64,000 bases of DNA, taken from positions 29,901,752 to 29,965,751 of the forward strand of contig NC_088779.1 of NCBI RefSeq assembly GCF_954871325.1. Reading direction: 5' to 3'. A program made the position numbers and the translations under genes. Positions 16,557 to 30,082 of this stretch are shown in pieces (positions within the stretch are counted from its first letter, which is position 1; every line of letters starts with the position of its first letter). The DNA comes from Gordionus sp. m RMFG-2023 (taxonomy: Eukaryota > Nematomorpha > Gordioida > Chordodea > Parachordodidae). A model generated the notes under the pieces. The model was not told where the DNA came from. It did no database searches and worked only from the letters and a program-made list of their open reading frames with translations.

Positions 16557-19500
16557 TATCGAGATTGGAGAGGATTGTGAATATAAGAAGCCAATGGGAA
16601 GAGAACCAAACATTTTGATCGATTTTATCGATTAATGTCGGAGAAGAAAAAAAATTAAGATTAATGTCATTTTAATGGATTTCAGGGGGAAAATCTTGTA
16701 ATATTTTTTTAAAAAAAAACAAAATAATAATATGTCAGCGTTAATAAATTATTTAATTTGCATAAAGTTTTAATATAAAAAACGTAAATAAATAGTTTAA
16801 TAATAAAGAAATTTTAAAAAATGGATTCCAAACATTATTTTTTTTTTTGCTAAGTAGCGGGCGTAATGAGAAGCCCGGGGTCGAAACGGCCCGATTTAGC
16901 AAGATAATATGTTAATTTTTAAGCCTCCTAGAATTTGGGTAAAATAGATGTGCTAACCTATTCTGCCCCATCTATTAGCAAAATCTTCAGGGAGTTTTCG
17001 TTTATAATCTTAATCGAAATACACCACTAGTAAAGAAGATTAAAGGCGTTTCTTAATTTTTTTTTTCCTTCCCCCTTATTTTTTATAATTTTATGAGGTT
17101 AAAAATTTATAGTTTGAATATATATATTTTTTAAATTTTCTTGAATAACAACAGGAAGGAATTCTTTAGATTTTAACTCATTCAAACGATATTGTATTAA
17201 AATGGTTTTGCAAAATGATTTCTTCAGAAATCTAATGATATTGAATTCACTTTTAATCCCTGGAAGAAATTGTAATAAACTCTGTGTAGGCTAATTATCT
17301 TAAATTCTAAGCTTTATGTCCCAATGTTTAAATTTCTGTTTCAAAATCCTTGAAGTTTTAAAAAAAATTGCTAAAAAATTTGCCGATAACTTATTTGACA
17401 AGTTATTAATCTTTTTAAAAACGATTAGGTACGAAACACGGGGTTAGTGTTAGACATTTTCAGAAGCCTTTTTCGAAGGAAAGTGCCCTGAAAAAATAGA
17501 GAACTATAATTAAAAAAAAAATTGAGTAGATAAAGAGTTTAGGAAAAGGTGTTATTGGGTCATCCAAGAAAAGAGTAGATGCTTAGAAAGTTAAAATCTA
17601 AAGAGAGATCCTCCTAAATGAAAACAATCTTCCTGGCATCACTGCCCATTCCTGTACTTTGTTCATTCTTGGGACTTTTTGTTTAAAAAAAAACTATTAT
17701 TTATATTGCAGGCATGACACAAATCGTCAAATTATTTCTAATATTTAAAATTTTAGATAAAATTTGCAATAGAAAATCTATTCTATTTACTAAGTGAGTT
17801 AAACTTGAGAAGCTCTAACCATTCTTCTATAGATAGGCTCTAAGACAAGAATTTTTTATCTTTAGATAGTAAAAATTTGTTGGTCTCTTGATAATTTCGG
17901 GTAACTCCCTTAAATTTAACCAAAATTTTTAAGTTCCCAATCAAATTCATACTTTAACTATACAAATATGGCTAAGAGAAGTAAGAAGTCTAGACAAATT
18001 GAGCAAGTCTAAGTTGGGCAAAATTTTTTCTAAGACATTCAGTTTAATGTAGACTTTGTCTTTTAACTAATTTCACTAATTTCAACATGTCTTTGTGAAA
18101 AAATTTTATTTTTTTTATTTAAATTAATTGTATAAACGAAAATTATATTTTTATTTTTAATTCAAGAAATATAAAAATATAAATTTAAAATAAAAGAGAA
18201 AAAATATTCAATTTAAAAAATTAAATATATAAATAAAAAAGAGGGGGGGGGGTTGGAAGGAAAGATACTGGAAGAATAGAATGTAATAAGAAATATTTGC
18301 CAAGAAAAATAAGGAAGATTTGATCTGATGGATTCGATCTTTTCCAGGGATCCATATCTCTAGCTTTCCGAATTAGATTTGAACTTTTTGCTAAATTAGG
18401 TTTTTAGAATCTTAACAGAAAACTGGGCTTAAAGATAAAAAACATTTCCGGTTGTAGGAAAAGAAAGGAATTATGGTAATACCGACATTCCCATAAAGGG
18501 AGTTAAGCAAACACAACACAAATAAATATATTAATTCATGAGTCTTCTATAGGCAAAAAAAATAGTATAGGCGTTAGCAAAGGATTTAATACCTAACATT
18601 AATGATATCAATCCATTCGTCAAGGTATAATAAATTTTTAGATTTGAATCATATTTATTTACAGATATAACTTACATGAAAGAAATTAAGCTTAAAATCA
18701 GCCATCACCCACCTTTAAAGTAATTAAATTATACTGTAGTTCTCAGGTATAGGCTTTTTCTTTGTCCCACTCCTTATAAATTAAAGCCTATAGAGGTAAG
18801 CAACATTTTTCTAAATGTTGTGCCTACAAGTACGTGCGGCTTGCCCACAAACGTGTGGAGGGCTCCTCATATTTTTATTTTTATACCCAAATTAAATTGT
18901 TCCAATTAGATGGAAATGAGGAAAACCTAGCGTAGCTCTGTTGAATCTTCAACGTTAGAGGGCAAAAGCGCTATATATCACGTATCACGTAATAAATTTT
19001 TAAAATCAACGATATTGCACTTAGCGGTTATTATTCACGCGATGTTGCATTCACTGTAATGCTTTGTCGGTAATAAATCCGCTCGTAATGCGTTTAGCGA
19101 TTCTGGCTTTAGATTACCGGAAATACATTCACCCAAAAAGTATGAACTGAATATAGGGGAGGGGGGAATATAATCCAATCAAGAATTGACTAAAAAAATA
19201 TAAAAAATTAATAATAAACTAGAAATTCGCACTGAATAAATAAATAAATATTTTTTTTACCTTTTCAATCCAAGTGGAACAATATGCCTCGGTAAAATGT
19301 ATTTCTCTGGTTGGCGTCCAATCAAAATATATATTTCATATGTTACAAAAAAACTTTTATTTCATGTTTTTTTTTTCAAAATAAAAATTTTTGAAAGTAA
19401 ATTTATTTTTGCGTTTTTGGATATACAGTCTTGTTGGAAAGAATTGTATTATTTTTTGTTAAATCATAAATTTGGTTTTCAAGCAAAGATACAAAATTTT

Positions 19501-20220
19501 TTTTTTTTATTAATTATCATTTTTATTAAACTTTTGGCATAGGTATTTTTTATTTAATTTTGATATGATAGAAACTTTAATAAAAATAATATATTAATGT
19601 TTTATTTACTTTGACAAAATATATGATGTGAATTTTTTTATATAAGAATTCAAAACGTTTTCATTAAGGCAATTTTTTTTTATTTGAATATGAAAATAAA
19701 AAGTTTTAAATTATTGAACTTGAAATTAATATTATTTACCTATTTATTTATATTAATTATATTATATATATTATTTTTTTGAAATATTTTGTCTCGAAAT
19801 ATTATTATTTCTTATTTTCTTTTAATTTTATCGATTCGATATTTCCCCCATCATTCAAGCAAGCCTTTCCTTATCCTTAAATATAGGAATTCTATATTTT
19901 TATAATTATTTTTTCCATTCCCAACACATCTTATCCTAATCTTAAAGTTATAAAAATAAAATTTTTTAAATATTTATAATATTCTAAAATAAATTTTTTA
20001 AATAAATATAAAAATATAATCAACTAATTTGGTGGAAAGAGATTTTAAAAAAATATCTATATTTGATTTGGAATGCCGCCAAGAATATCTGTATAATTAA
20101 ATAAATATCAGTTCCTGATTAGATAAAAAAAAAAATTCAATTTTAGTCTTTTGCCTCTAATTGTTTTTTGAAAACTTGCTCTTTTTTTGGGTCCGGCTCA
20201 GATTTATTTTATAACATGAC
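16557..20220. other. AT-rich non-coding stretch
   Basis: Apart from the B2 relic at 16848-17033 I see no gene or delimitable element. A patch at 18800-19130 is somewhat less AT-rich but has no open frame or known motif. Confidence 0.5.
16848..17033. mobile_element. Family B2 MITE relic
   Basis: AAGCCCGGGGTCGAAACGGC, CCGATTTAGC and CTATTAGCAAAATCTTCAGG recall B2 copies; the ends are decayed. Confidence 0.45.
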
Positions 20221-20410
20221 TAGTGTTGTTAAAACAGCTGGATTTGAGGGCGATTTTTAAAAAAAATGGTTATAACTCAATATTTTAGCCAGAAAAATAT
20301 CGCCTAAACCTTAGAGATTTCGATATATAGGTTGTCCAGCGAGTAAAATCTTTAGGCTTGAGTTAAAGTCTTCTAGATAAAATATTGAGCTGGCGTTTTT
20401 GCCAGGTTTT
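20221..20410. mobile_element. Family B MITE, right end truncated
   Basis: TAGTGTTGTTAAAACAGCTG start and the family internal block AACTCAATATTTTAGCCAGA. The right terminus is replaced by a T/CTT-rich run. Confidence 0.7.
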
Positions 20411-20876
20411 TTTTCTTCTTCTTTTTTTCGTGTAAATTTAAAAAAAGAAATTTAAAATAAAAACAACCAATAAAAATAAATGTGTACAATTTATAAAATC
20501 ATTCTCCATTATTCTACTTTTTCCAAAGATCTGCATTATTTCGTCTCAGAAAATTTTATTTTTCACCTTATACTAATCGCTCGAGTTAAGAATTTTTGAC
20601 GAATTTCGGATATATTTTTTTATTAAAATATAAAGACTATTTTTCCTTGGCGATTCATTTATTTAAACTGAACATTTAAGTTTTACAGCTGAAAAAAATT
20701 GGGACTTTTTTAATTTTTTTTATCTGAGCATTTAAGAAATTATTCTTAGCATTTAAGTAATTTCCTTCTTTTTTTGTTTATCTTGAGAGTTTAGTATTTA
20801 TTCTGAGTATGAGAGGAATTAAATAGAAGCCATGAAAAAAAAACATTTAGGCAACTGATTTCTATTGTGTATTAGT

Positions 20877-21022
20877 CAAGCTCTTAGACCCTAAAAAAAA
20901 TATAATTTAGCTTCTAAGTTGAGTCTCAAGCGTGAAGATTGATTAGAATATTTCTGGATAAAAATTTGGCTACTACGCTGTTCTATAGTTGACTAAAGAT
21001 AGTTAATTTAACAACACTACCA
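20877..21022. mobile_element. Family B MITE relic
   Basis: ATTTCTGGATAAAAATTTGG followed by TAATTTAACAACACTACC at the right matches the 902-986 fragment. The left half is poorly conserved. Confidence 0.4.
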
Positions 21023-21633
21023 CTGACACTCTTATATGTTATTCTCTAAAATACTGACATGGCCGAGATTTGATTTGAGTCCGATATATTAATAATATAC
21101 GTATATAATTTACCATCAAGCATAATATTTAATGAAAATCAATTTTATCGGTAATTTATTAAATATAGATTATAACATAATGGCAAAAATTGATTGGCCT
21201 TAGTTATTCAATTGTCAAATTGAAGATTATATACAAAATTTCCTATTATATAAATATAATAATAATGCTATATTTCCATAGTTGTTTCTGTGGTGCCATT
21301 ATTTATTATCTTATTTTTTTTTAAGTATATAGAACCAAAAACAAAAAAAAAAGAAGAAGAAATTTAATGGATTTGTCATATTGTATATTAAAGCTAAAGC
21401 CAACGAAAGTTATTTAGATGTGATGGTTTATTAAATTGAATTGAGATATATAAATATATATATATATATCATTATACATATCAGAAAATGATATCAAAGA
21501 TTAGAAATGTCATAAAAAAAAGTAATACATCATTCAATTACTTATTATTTGAGAATAATTACAAGTCTAAAAATTTTATTTTCAATGGTATTGATTCGAG
21601 CATTTAATTTTTCTTTTTTTAATGTGGTTTATC

Positions 21634-21858
21634 CAATGAGAATGACGTATATAATACCTAGACTGAGCATTCATTCATTAAAATGCATTTTTTTAAGCGT
21701 CGTTAAAAGCAAATCAGCTGGACCCGCCATTTTTGGTAACACGTCTAGTAATAATTCTCGTAATGATTAATGTAACCAAGATGGCGTCTCCAGCTGATTT
21801 TCATTGATGTACACTTTTAATGAATGAACCCTCGGTCTAGGTATTATATATGTCATTG
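21634..21858. mobile_element. Family A MITE, copy 4, exact target duplication
   Basis: A 225-bp short form: CAATGAGAATGACG…ATAATACCTAGACTGA to TCTAGGTATTATATATGTC and ATTG. Identical 8-bp flanks GGTTTATC (21626-21633, 21859-21866) establish the hAT-like target duplication length. Confidence 0.88.
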
Positions 21859-21946
21859 GGTTTATCTTAAAAATTGTACAGCTCGATATTTCTGTTTTTC
21901 CATACGCAAAACTCAATCCTATGAAATTTTATATTTTACTTAAGAG

Positions 21947-23228
21947 CAGGGGGGGGGGGGTGGGTTCGAACCGAGCCCGGAGAAGAAAACCAGGGTTTTG
22001 GGAAAATAATCTGAACCCGAACCGAATTCACGAATTTTATTTGAACCCGGGTTCAACCGGGTTCGGGTTCAACCGGGTTCGGGTTCAGTGTATTATTTAA
22101 ATTAATATGAGATATTTGTATATAATCGTAAATACACAAATATTAATAATTTACTTGGCATTTTATGATATTTTCAAATTTCCAATTAAGTTGCAGTGTT
22201 AATAAATTTTAAACAACTTAATTCATCTACTCCATTTTTAAATTTTTTTTTAAAATTTATTCACAAAGATTCCTATTGGATTGTTAATAAATTTTAAACA
22301 ATCAAATTCATTTATGCCATTTATTTTTAATTTTTAACTTATTATTAAAGATTATTAATTGGAGAAAAATGAAAGTGAACAAAGTCAAAGTAAAAAAAAT
22401 TATAATATTGGATATTAAGAGGCTCCTAGCCTAATTAAAAAGATTGGCAGAACCTTAAGAACAAAATCAGGAGACCCAAAAGAAGGCATCTACTTAAGTC
22501 AACGCATAGGAATTCGGATTATAAAATCTAATTTCACATGCTTCATAGGTTCATTCCCCTAACCCGATTAATCTAGATTTTCTTCTTCTTCCCTAAATTA
22601 TTTAAAATCCCCCCCCCCTTCTTTCTCGTAAAATCATTTGCACTAATTATATTTCCATTATTATACTTTGTATTATAAAGTCGTTGGTTGTTAAATTTTC
22701 TTAAAATTTCTAGAATCGTTAAATTATATATTTTTCTTAAATTCCGTTATGTACAACAAAAATTACTTATATTTTATTGTAATTACAGCATTTTTTAAAA
22801 AAAAATATATATGTATATTTACGCGAAATTAAATATTTTTATATATTAGATTTAATATTATTTTTAAGTTGTACATGCAAACTATTTGTATTTAAAGGAA
22901 GTTTTGTTTTAATTTTTATGTATAAAATTAGAATAAAATGAAATTTAAAGAAATACGTCTTAAATAAAATTTTTTTTAAATTTATGCATTGCTATGCTTT
23001 GTATTTTTAACTATATTTTGCCTATAAATAAAGATAAAAAAATTTCTTTTTTATATCAAATTTGTTGTCTATTTTTTTTTAAATTATGATTTTTTAAATA
23101 TAAAATATTTTTTTTTAAAAAATAAAAATTCTTAAACCCAGCTGAACCGGAAACCAAACCCGAGTTCAAAATAATTTCCCGAACCCGAACCGGACCCTTG
23201 CAAAAATTTTGCCGGGTTCGCATCTCTG
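21947..23228. mobile_element. 1282-bp non-autonomous hAT element (family D-large), exact target duplication
   Basis: GC-rich ends: CAGGGGGG…TGGGTTCGAACCGAGCCCGG at the left and GCCGGGTTCGCATCTCTG at the right, both followed inward by GGGTTCGGGTTCAACC-type repeats. Identical flanks CTTAAGAG (21939-21946, 23229-23236). The 1.1-kb AT-rich interior has no transposase-like reading frame. Confidence 0.88.
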
Positions 23229-23719
23229 CTTAAGAGTAATAATACCCTGGCCAGGCCAAGAAAATCAAGTTTGGCGCTACGCCAATGGCCTTTTATTTAT
23301 TTTTTTTGAGTAGCGGGTCAATAACGACTCTACCTTTTTTTTCTCATTACGCTAAATAAAGATGCCATTATTTTCTTTTAGCGTAAGTAACTAAAACTAA
23401 AATCCGTTACTTATATAGCTACTTTAAAAAAAAAAATATAAAGGTTTAGACATGTATTTTCGAAACCTCGAGGCTTAGGCAAATATTTTTCTGGCTAAAA
23501 TATTGAGTCAGCCGTTTTGAAAAATCGGTTCAAAACCGTTTGACAACACTAACGTTTAGGATTCTAAATATTCGAAGGAGTGACCCGGGTAAAATTCGTC
23601 TCCATCGTAATAAATCGGTTTTTTTTACTATCCATTTTAACTTTTATCACAAAATATTTTTTCCAAGCCTTTCAGAAAATTTCTCAAGTTATAGCTCCCA
23701 ATTATTCTTTTGTCCTTAC

Positions 23720-24031
23720 CAACGACGTATAATAATACCTAGACTGACGATGCGTTCATTAAAAGCGTAACATCAATAAAAACAGCTGGGGGACGCCATT
23801 TTGATTACCCGTATCAATAATTTAAAAACGAGAGGGCCAATTTATTCCTATGTCCTGACGCGAACTTTATTAAAGAATTGCCCTGATCATGGAGATAACC
23901 AAGAAAAGCAAGTTATCAATGTAACAGTAGTTTTTAAAATGGCGGCTACAGCTGATTCGCATTCAACGACGCCTATCAAACGCATTATTATGAATGTATC
24001 GTCATTCAAGGTATTATTGTATGTCATCGAT
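23720..24031. mobile_element. Family A MITE, copy 5
   Basis: CAACGACGTATAATAATACC to AAGGTATTATTGTATGTCAT. TCCTTAC occurs at both borders (23713-23719, 24033-24039), a near-complete target duplication. Confidence 0.8.
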
Positions 24032-24941
24032 TTCCTTACCCAATAAAAGCGTATCCTTGGCATTATTTAATTTTTTCTTCCTATAAATAATTTTATTTTT
24101 CTGAAACCATTTACAAAATCTGTTTTCTCAAAATTATAATAATTACTGGATTATTAGTCATTAAATTGTTATTTTTTTCTGACGAAAAAATTGACAATAC
24201 TCATATTTAAAAATTATTTAAAAAATATAATTTGTAATGTGAAAAAAATGGTAGCTAAAGTCAAAAAAAAAATCATGGCTATTCTATGGATATAAAATCA
24301 AATACAAATTATACAAAGAAATTCCAGTATTTACCAGAGTTGCTAAAGTAACGCGATACTTTAAAAAAATTATCGATAGAGAGTAACTAAGCATTGCACT
24401 ATTTCGTCGTTAAATTATAATGTTGAAATTTATATTCTTAAAAAAATCTTCATTTTGTTGAAATGTAATTTATCGAAGCAATTTACATTTTTTTAAAATA
24501 CCGCCAACAAGAGATAGATATGGAAAGAGAATGACAGAGGTAGATGATGACAACCAAAATAATTTGACTAGAAAAAAATGATTTTAGATTGAATTTCCTT
24601 TAATAAATTAAATTTATAATGTCCCACAAAACTCAAAATATAAGATAGATTGAAAATCAATAATTTTAGCGCAACCTAATAATTCAAACTATAAATTAAT
24701 CGATTCGACAACATTCAAGGACCAGGTATTTCTCATTGATTGGGTGATGAAATCGCGATCAATTTCTATGTAATTAATAACACTTCGGGGTTGATAATCT
24801 CTTATTCTTCTTAATATTATAAAAAAAAATATGTTTCTTTTATTGCCCTTATGTTCCAATGTAATAGAGGCGAATTATTCAGTAAGGTAAAGATTGTTTA
24901 CTTACTGATCTTAGCTCTATATTTGGGTCGGGGTAGGTTTG

Positions 24942-25152
24942 ATACCGTGTTTGTTTAAACGGCTCTTTCTGAACCGGTTTTTTAAAAAAAACGGCTAACT
25001 CCATATATCCTTTAGAAATAATATTGGGCAAACTCGAGGATTTTGTTTGTAGAAGGAACAAGGGTTTGGACATCTATTTAGAAAAATCTCGAGGGAGAGG
25101 GTTCAGGCAATTCTGGATAAAATCTATGAGTTTAGCGCCGTTTAGCAACACT
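24942..25152. mobile_element. Family B MITE, diverged
   Basis: TTTGTTTAAACGGCTCTTTC, GAACCGG, AACGGCTAACTCC at the left and GCCGTTTAGCAACACTTAG at the right match the family ends. Confidence 0.6.
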
Positions 25153-25206
25153 TAGTTCGATAATATAGAGATGATACAAATTTATTTAGAATGTAAAGTT
25201 AAAGCT

Positions 25207-25529
25207 CAATGACATATAATAATACCTATAAAACGATGCATTCGTAATATTGCGCATTTGATATCGTTGAATGCAAATCAGCTGGACCCGCCATTTTGGT
25301 GACACATAATAGTAATTATCCTCATGTTTAAAAACTTACCATTATATCCATAACTCGCTTCCTTTATCATCTCGATGATCAGGCAATTCTTCGATAAAGT
25401 TCGCGTCAATATGGGTAATCAAAATAGCGTCCCCAGTATTTTTTATTCATGTAACACTTTTAATGAATGCATCGTCAGAGTTATCAAAACTGTAGCATAG
25501 CCAGTTCTAGGTATCATTATATGTCATTG
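25207..25529. mobile_element. Family A MITE, copy 6
   Basis: CAATGACATATAATAATACC to CTAGGTATCATTATATGTCA and TTG, with both CAGCTGG/GCGTCCCCAG subterminal blocks. No target duplication recognisable. Confidence 0.8.
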
Positions 25530-25562
25530 AGGAGTTGAACGATACTGTAGCATACCTTCCCC

Positions 25563-26230
25563 GGTGTTGTTAAAAAAAAGTCCGATTTGGATCTATTTTT
25601 GAAAAAACGGTCCCTATTAAGATTTAAGTCAAAATAATATTATATATATGCTCTCGAAGATTTCTGCTCATTAGATGGCCAGGGAAAGGTTTTGGAATCC
25701 TCTATTTTCCCTCCATATTCCAAGAACTTTTACACGTTATATTTTGGTGGCTAAAATCTTTAATCGGTCGTTTTTAAAAAAAATCATTGAAAACCTAAGC
25801 CTTAAAAGTGAACATAATCCTGAAGTTTGTATTTGTAAAAGTAGTCTGGAGAGAGAGAGAGAGAAGAGAAGAGAAGAGAAGAGAAGAGAAGAGAAGAGAA
25901 GAGAAGAGAAGAGAAGAGAGAGAGAAGAGAAGAGAAGAGAAGAGAAGAGAAGAGAAGAGAGAGAGAAGAGAAGAAGAAGAGAAGAGAAGAGAAGAGAAGA
26001 GTGTTAAACGGTTCGATTGGAGCCGATCTTTAAAAAAAGGGGGCTAAAAACTCCATATTTTATCCAGAAAAAAATAATAATATTTAACGACAATCCCTGA
26101 AGATTTTTGGTCTTAGAATGGCCAGACCGGTTTTGGACATCACCTATCAGTTATAACTGGCTGAAGGGGCTTAGGGCAATAATTTTTTTCCTGGTTCAAA
26201 AATATTGAGTTCGATATTTTTGAGGTCTTT
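25563..26230. mobile_element. Two family B MITE pieces separated by a GAGAA microsatellite
   Basis: A left-end piece begins GGTGTTGTTAAAAAAAAGTC. After the microsatellite a second starts GTGTTAAACGGTTCGATTGG, GAGCCGATC and runs through CTCCATATTTTATCCAG. Whether these are one copy split by repeat growth or two tandem copies is unclear. Confidence 0.55.
25846..26001. repeat. (GAGAA)n microsatellite
   Basis: Pentamer run with GAGAGAGA and AAGAAGAA interruptions, sitting within family B MITE debris. Confidence 0.93.
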
Positions 26231-26976
26231 TTTAAACTAAAAACAACTATCATCATTTTCATTTAATATATAAGATTTTTTTGAATTTAGTATATTTATT
26301 TAATAAAATCTTTCTCCCTTTTTTTAAGAGAGTGAGAAAATAATATCGAAGAATTTATGAAGGTTATATCTATTCATCCACTTCTAAAATAAAAAAAAAA
26401 CCTAAAAAAGTAGAAAAAAAAATTAATTTTTAATAAAAAAAAATAATTAAATTAAATTAAAAAGAAAGAAAGGAAAGGAAAGGAAAATTCTTAACTTTTA
26501 TAAAAGTCAAAACGTAAGTATGACCTCAACTTGTATAAATCAAGGCAAATGTCACGTTAATTTCTAAAAAACTTACCACCACTGTACTTGCAAAAACGAA
26601 TCGATAATTTAATTATTAACAATTATAATGATATGGTTGTCGTCTTTCTTTCTCCCTATTTTGGATTAATTAATTAATTAATGAAATATTAATTAAGAAA
26701 TTATGATATTTTTTTTGTATAATTTTATAATATTTTTATAAAAAAATTAATAATTAATTATTATATAATGAGTTATTATGAGTTGTCGAGAACATCGTCG
26801 GTCTAGGAATAGTGGCTCCATCGACATTTTTTTTTCTAAATATTTGAGTTTAGAAGTTGGATAATAACTTATTTATTCCCAATATATATAAAAATTAGAT
26901 TAAAAAAATATTGATTTTTTGCCCAAAAGTTATAGCTCTGTCAAAATTGATCAATATAAACTTTTTTCTTATATTT

Positions 26977-27060
<84 letters not shown>

Positions 27061-28213
27061 AGTATAATAAAATAATTAAATAATTTTCTGTCTTAAAAAT
27101 ATTATTTAATTAAATATTTAATAGGTAAAATATATAAACACAAAATATTTTATTATAAATTATTATTATTAATGATGAAAATAAATATAATTTCTTTTAA
27201 ATATAATTTTGAAAAATCCTGTAGATCTTTTTTGTAATGTTTAAATTGATTTGAAGATATGTTATTGATTTTTACGGTGCCAATATCAATTAATTAAAAC
27301 CCTAATCATATATTTTTCAATAGTATATATATGTTATTGGTGTATACTTACACTAGTAATGACAATATTGTTCCCCAAAATCATATATTTACCAAATAAA
27401 AATTACAGCCAAAACCAATATACCAATATTTCAAAATTAATGGAGGAGCTTTAAAAGATAACCTCATAACGCATAAAAAGGACACCCAAGTTATTATGAG
27501 TGGAACATTTACAAATAACTAATACAATATGGGTAAAGATTTGTGTTGCGGCCAGCACACAGCGGTGCCCAAAAATAAGAATTTTTCTAAATATTTAGAA
27601 ATGGCTAACCAGAACTCTCCTAATTCAACTCCATTAAGGTTACTATGTTATGGGGAACTAACTTAAACATACCTAGGTATAAAAGGACCAGAGAGGTTAG
27701 AGAGTTCTTTTGGTATCTAAGAGTTACTTACGAGAAAAGGAATTCAAGGTGGGTTAGAGAAGTCAGAAAAAAAAATTAGACTATTTTCTTAGGAGGCCGT
27801 CGAAATTTTGGTTCCTTTTGCATTGATTTTCTTATCAAAAATGATTAAAAAATAATACTAAAAAACAAAACAAATAGATATAATCTATATATAAAAGCTT
27901 TAATTACAAGTTCAGGAGAACTTAACCTCAATTATTATCCCAAATTTTTCCCCAATAAGCAAAAAAAAATACTTTTCTCGCACATACTAGTGTTCTAGAG
28001 TGAACTAACGAAGAGGACAGGAGTAGGAGAAGCCAGCCTCTTTACGGAAGTTGTGCGGCTTTACAGTAGATATCCGGTCTGTAAGTCTTAGATTTCCAAA
28101 AAAAAATCAAGAAATTCCTATTCTAGTATAAATTTACGCGATCCATTAGATGATTGCATCTATTAACAAAAGATTATTATATATAAATTATATTAATTTG
28201 ATCGTTGATTATC
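26231..28213. other. AT-rich stretch without recognised genes
   Basis: Contains the (CTTT)n array at 26974-27060. 27400-27780 is less AT-rich but neither strand gives an open frame or motif I recognise. Confidence 0.5.
26974..27060. repeat. (CTTT)n microsatellite, about 21 units
   Basis: Pure TTTC tetramers. Confidence 0.95.
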
Positions 28214-28418
28214 GTAGTGCCGTTAAAAACGGCTAAGACTTGAGCCAATTCTTTAAAAAACAAAGGCCAACTCATTATTATATATCGAGATAAATATTAT
28301 TACAAAGCCCACGATTTGGCCATCTATTAACGACGAAATGTAATAACTTGGGCAATGTTTTTTTAGGAGCTAAAATATTGCACTTAGCCCAGCCTTTTTA
28401 AACAACTAGATGATTTTT
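28214..28418. mobile_element. Family B MITE, diverged
   Basis: GTAGTGCCGTTAAAAACGGC at the left and CAGCCTTTTTAAACAAC at the right, with a CAACTCATTATTATATATCG centre. Confidence 0.5.
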
Positions 28419-30082
28419 TGTAATGCAGCGGCATCAAAACTAAATGTATAAATTTTAAATATTCAAAAGGGTAGTTTATAATTTCAAATTATTATCCACA
28501 ATAAAGTCAAATTTTTTTTTCATTTTTTAATAAGATGTTTCTCAACCTTCAAATCATATTTTGAATAAGGGGGAATCAAAATCATGTGCCAATTTGCGAT
28601 TCTATTAAAAGGTGTGTACTTATAATAATTATTTTTTTTAGATATAAAAAAATCTATAAAAGATAAAAAGCTTTTATAAGAAATTCGGGAAAGATATTTA
28701 AAAAAAATTTTTTTTTTAAATATATATTTATGAATTATAATTTAATTATTAGTGGAAATGATTAATGAAATCTATTAGACACATAAAACCGGTCGAAGGT
28801 CGGATAAAATAGCGGACCGAAGGCCGCCCTAAACAGTGGTAAGTAGGGGAAGGAGTGCTTTATATTCAATTAACAATCACCTTTTAGTACCCCCAGCAAC
28901 ATCCCTGGGTCCATTCCAAGGGAGAGGGGGGGGGGGGGTTAACAATTGGAATGACAAAAAAAATAATAATCCAAACACGTATCTGAAATTTGTTTTAAAA
29001 AAACAACTATTAATTAATATAAAATAAATTAAGAATAAATTGGCTTTTTAATAGGGAAAAATATTTAAACATTTTATCAAGTTATTAAACGAAATTAATA
29101 TTTTTATAACATAATTTCTCTTCTATGGGGGGATTTCATTTTATCTAACCAATATAACAAAATAAAACCAAAAAAAATTGCATCTTTTATATATATAATT
29201 AAAATTTAATATTTTTTTTTAAGAAACCACTTTGGCAACCGACCAATTAGTTTTTTTTAAATTTTTAATTTAAAAAAAAAACGAAAAAAAATGTTTTTTA
29301 AAGACAAAACATTATATAAAAAACGCAAAAAAAATTTAATAATAAGAAGAAATATAGAGAAATAGAAAGATGGGAATAACTTAATTAATTAATTCAGTAA
29401 AAAAAAAAAAATTTTTACGTTATACTTAATTAACTAACTTCATAATTAATCATTCTAAAAAAGAAATAGACTAGAATGTTTCGGTTTTAACGGTACATAC
29501 CTAGCGGATTAATTTAATTAATTAGATATTTCTTACATTCTTATTGGTTACAATTTTTACATTCTTATTCGTTACCCTGTAATAGCTTAGAGTCAGTCAG
29601 CTAAGGATAGGTGCATCATAGTAAAAATTTAATATATATTTTTATTTGTTTGCGGGATTTAAAAACATTTTATTTAAAAATCAAATGATTTAATCATATG
29701 CAAATATTACGAAATTATTGTTTTTAAAAAACATGTTTTAACCCATCTGATCACCCGTTTATTGTTTATAATCTTTTAACCCCCCCCCCACCCACCCCTT
29801 GGACCCCTCCAAAAAAATTGGTTGCGACGAGAATCGAACCGCGCCTTGTACGTTTTCACTTGATGGCGTCTAAAAAATAATATTAAATAATTTAATCAAA
29901 CGACAAATAATTTTCATCTAAAACAAGTTTTTCATTTTTTATGAATAAAATGATATAGGACACATTATATGAGGCAAGGATATTATTATTATTTATTAAT
30001 TATTATTATTATTATTTTCTATATTTTGATCATTATTTTATTTAATTATAGTTTATTAGTGGTTTTTTTTAAATATTTATTC
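28419..30082. other. AT-rich stretch, poly-G and poly-C tracts
   Basis: Holds a G run near 28927-28938 and a C run near 29782-29790, and AT palindromes. No gene seen. Confidence 0.5.
29820..29865 (-). other. Isolated box B-like (tRNA T-arm-like) sequence
   Basis: The minus strand has GGTTCGATTCTCGTCGCAAC, a good box B match, but the T stem does not pair and no acceptor partner exists. Probably a SINE or tRNA fragment. Confidence 0.3.

Noticed and set aside
29820-29865. Candidate tRNA gene
   Set aside because: Only the box B-like stretch is present; stems do not pair and no anticodon arm forms.
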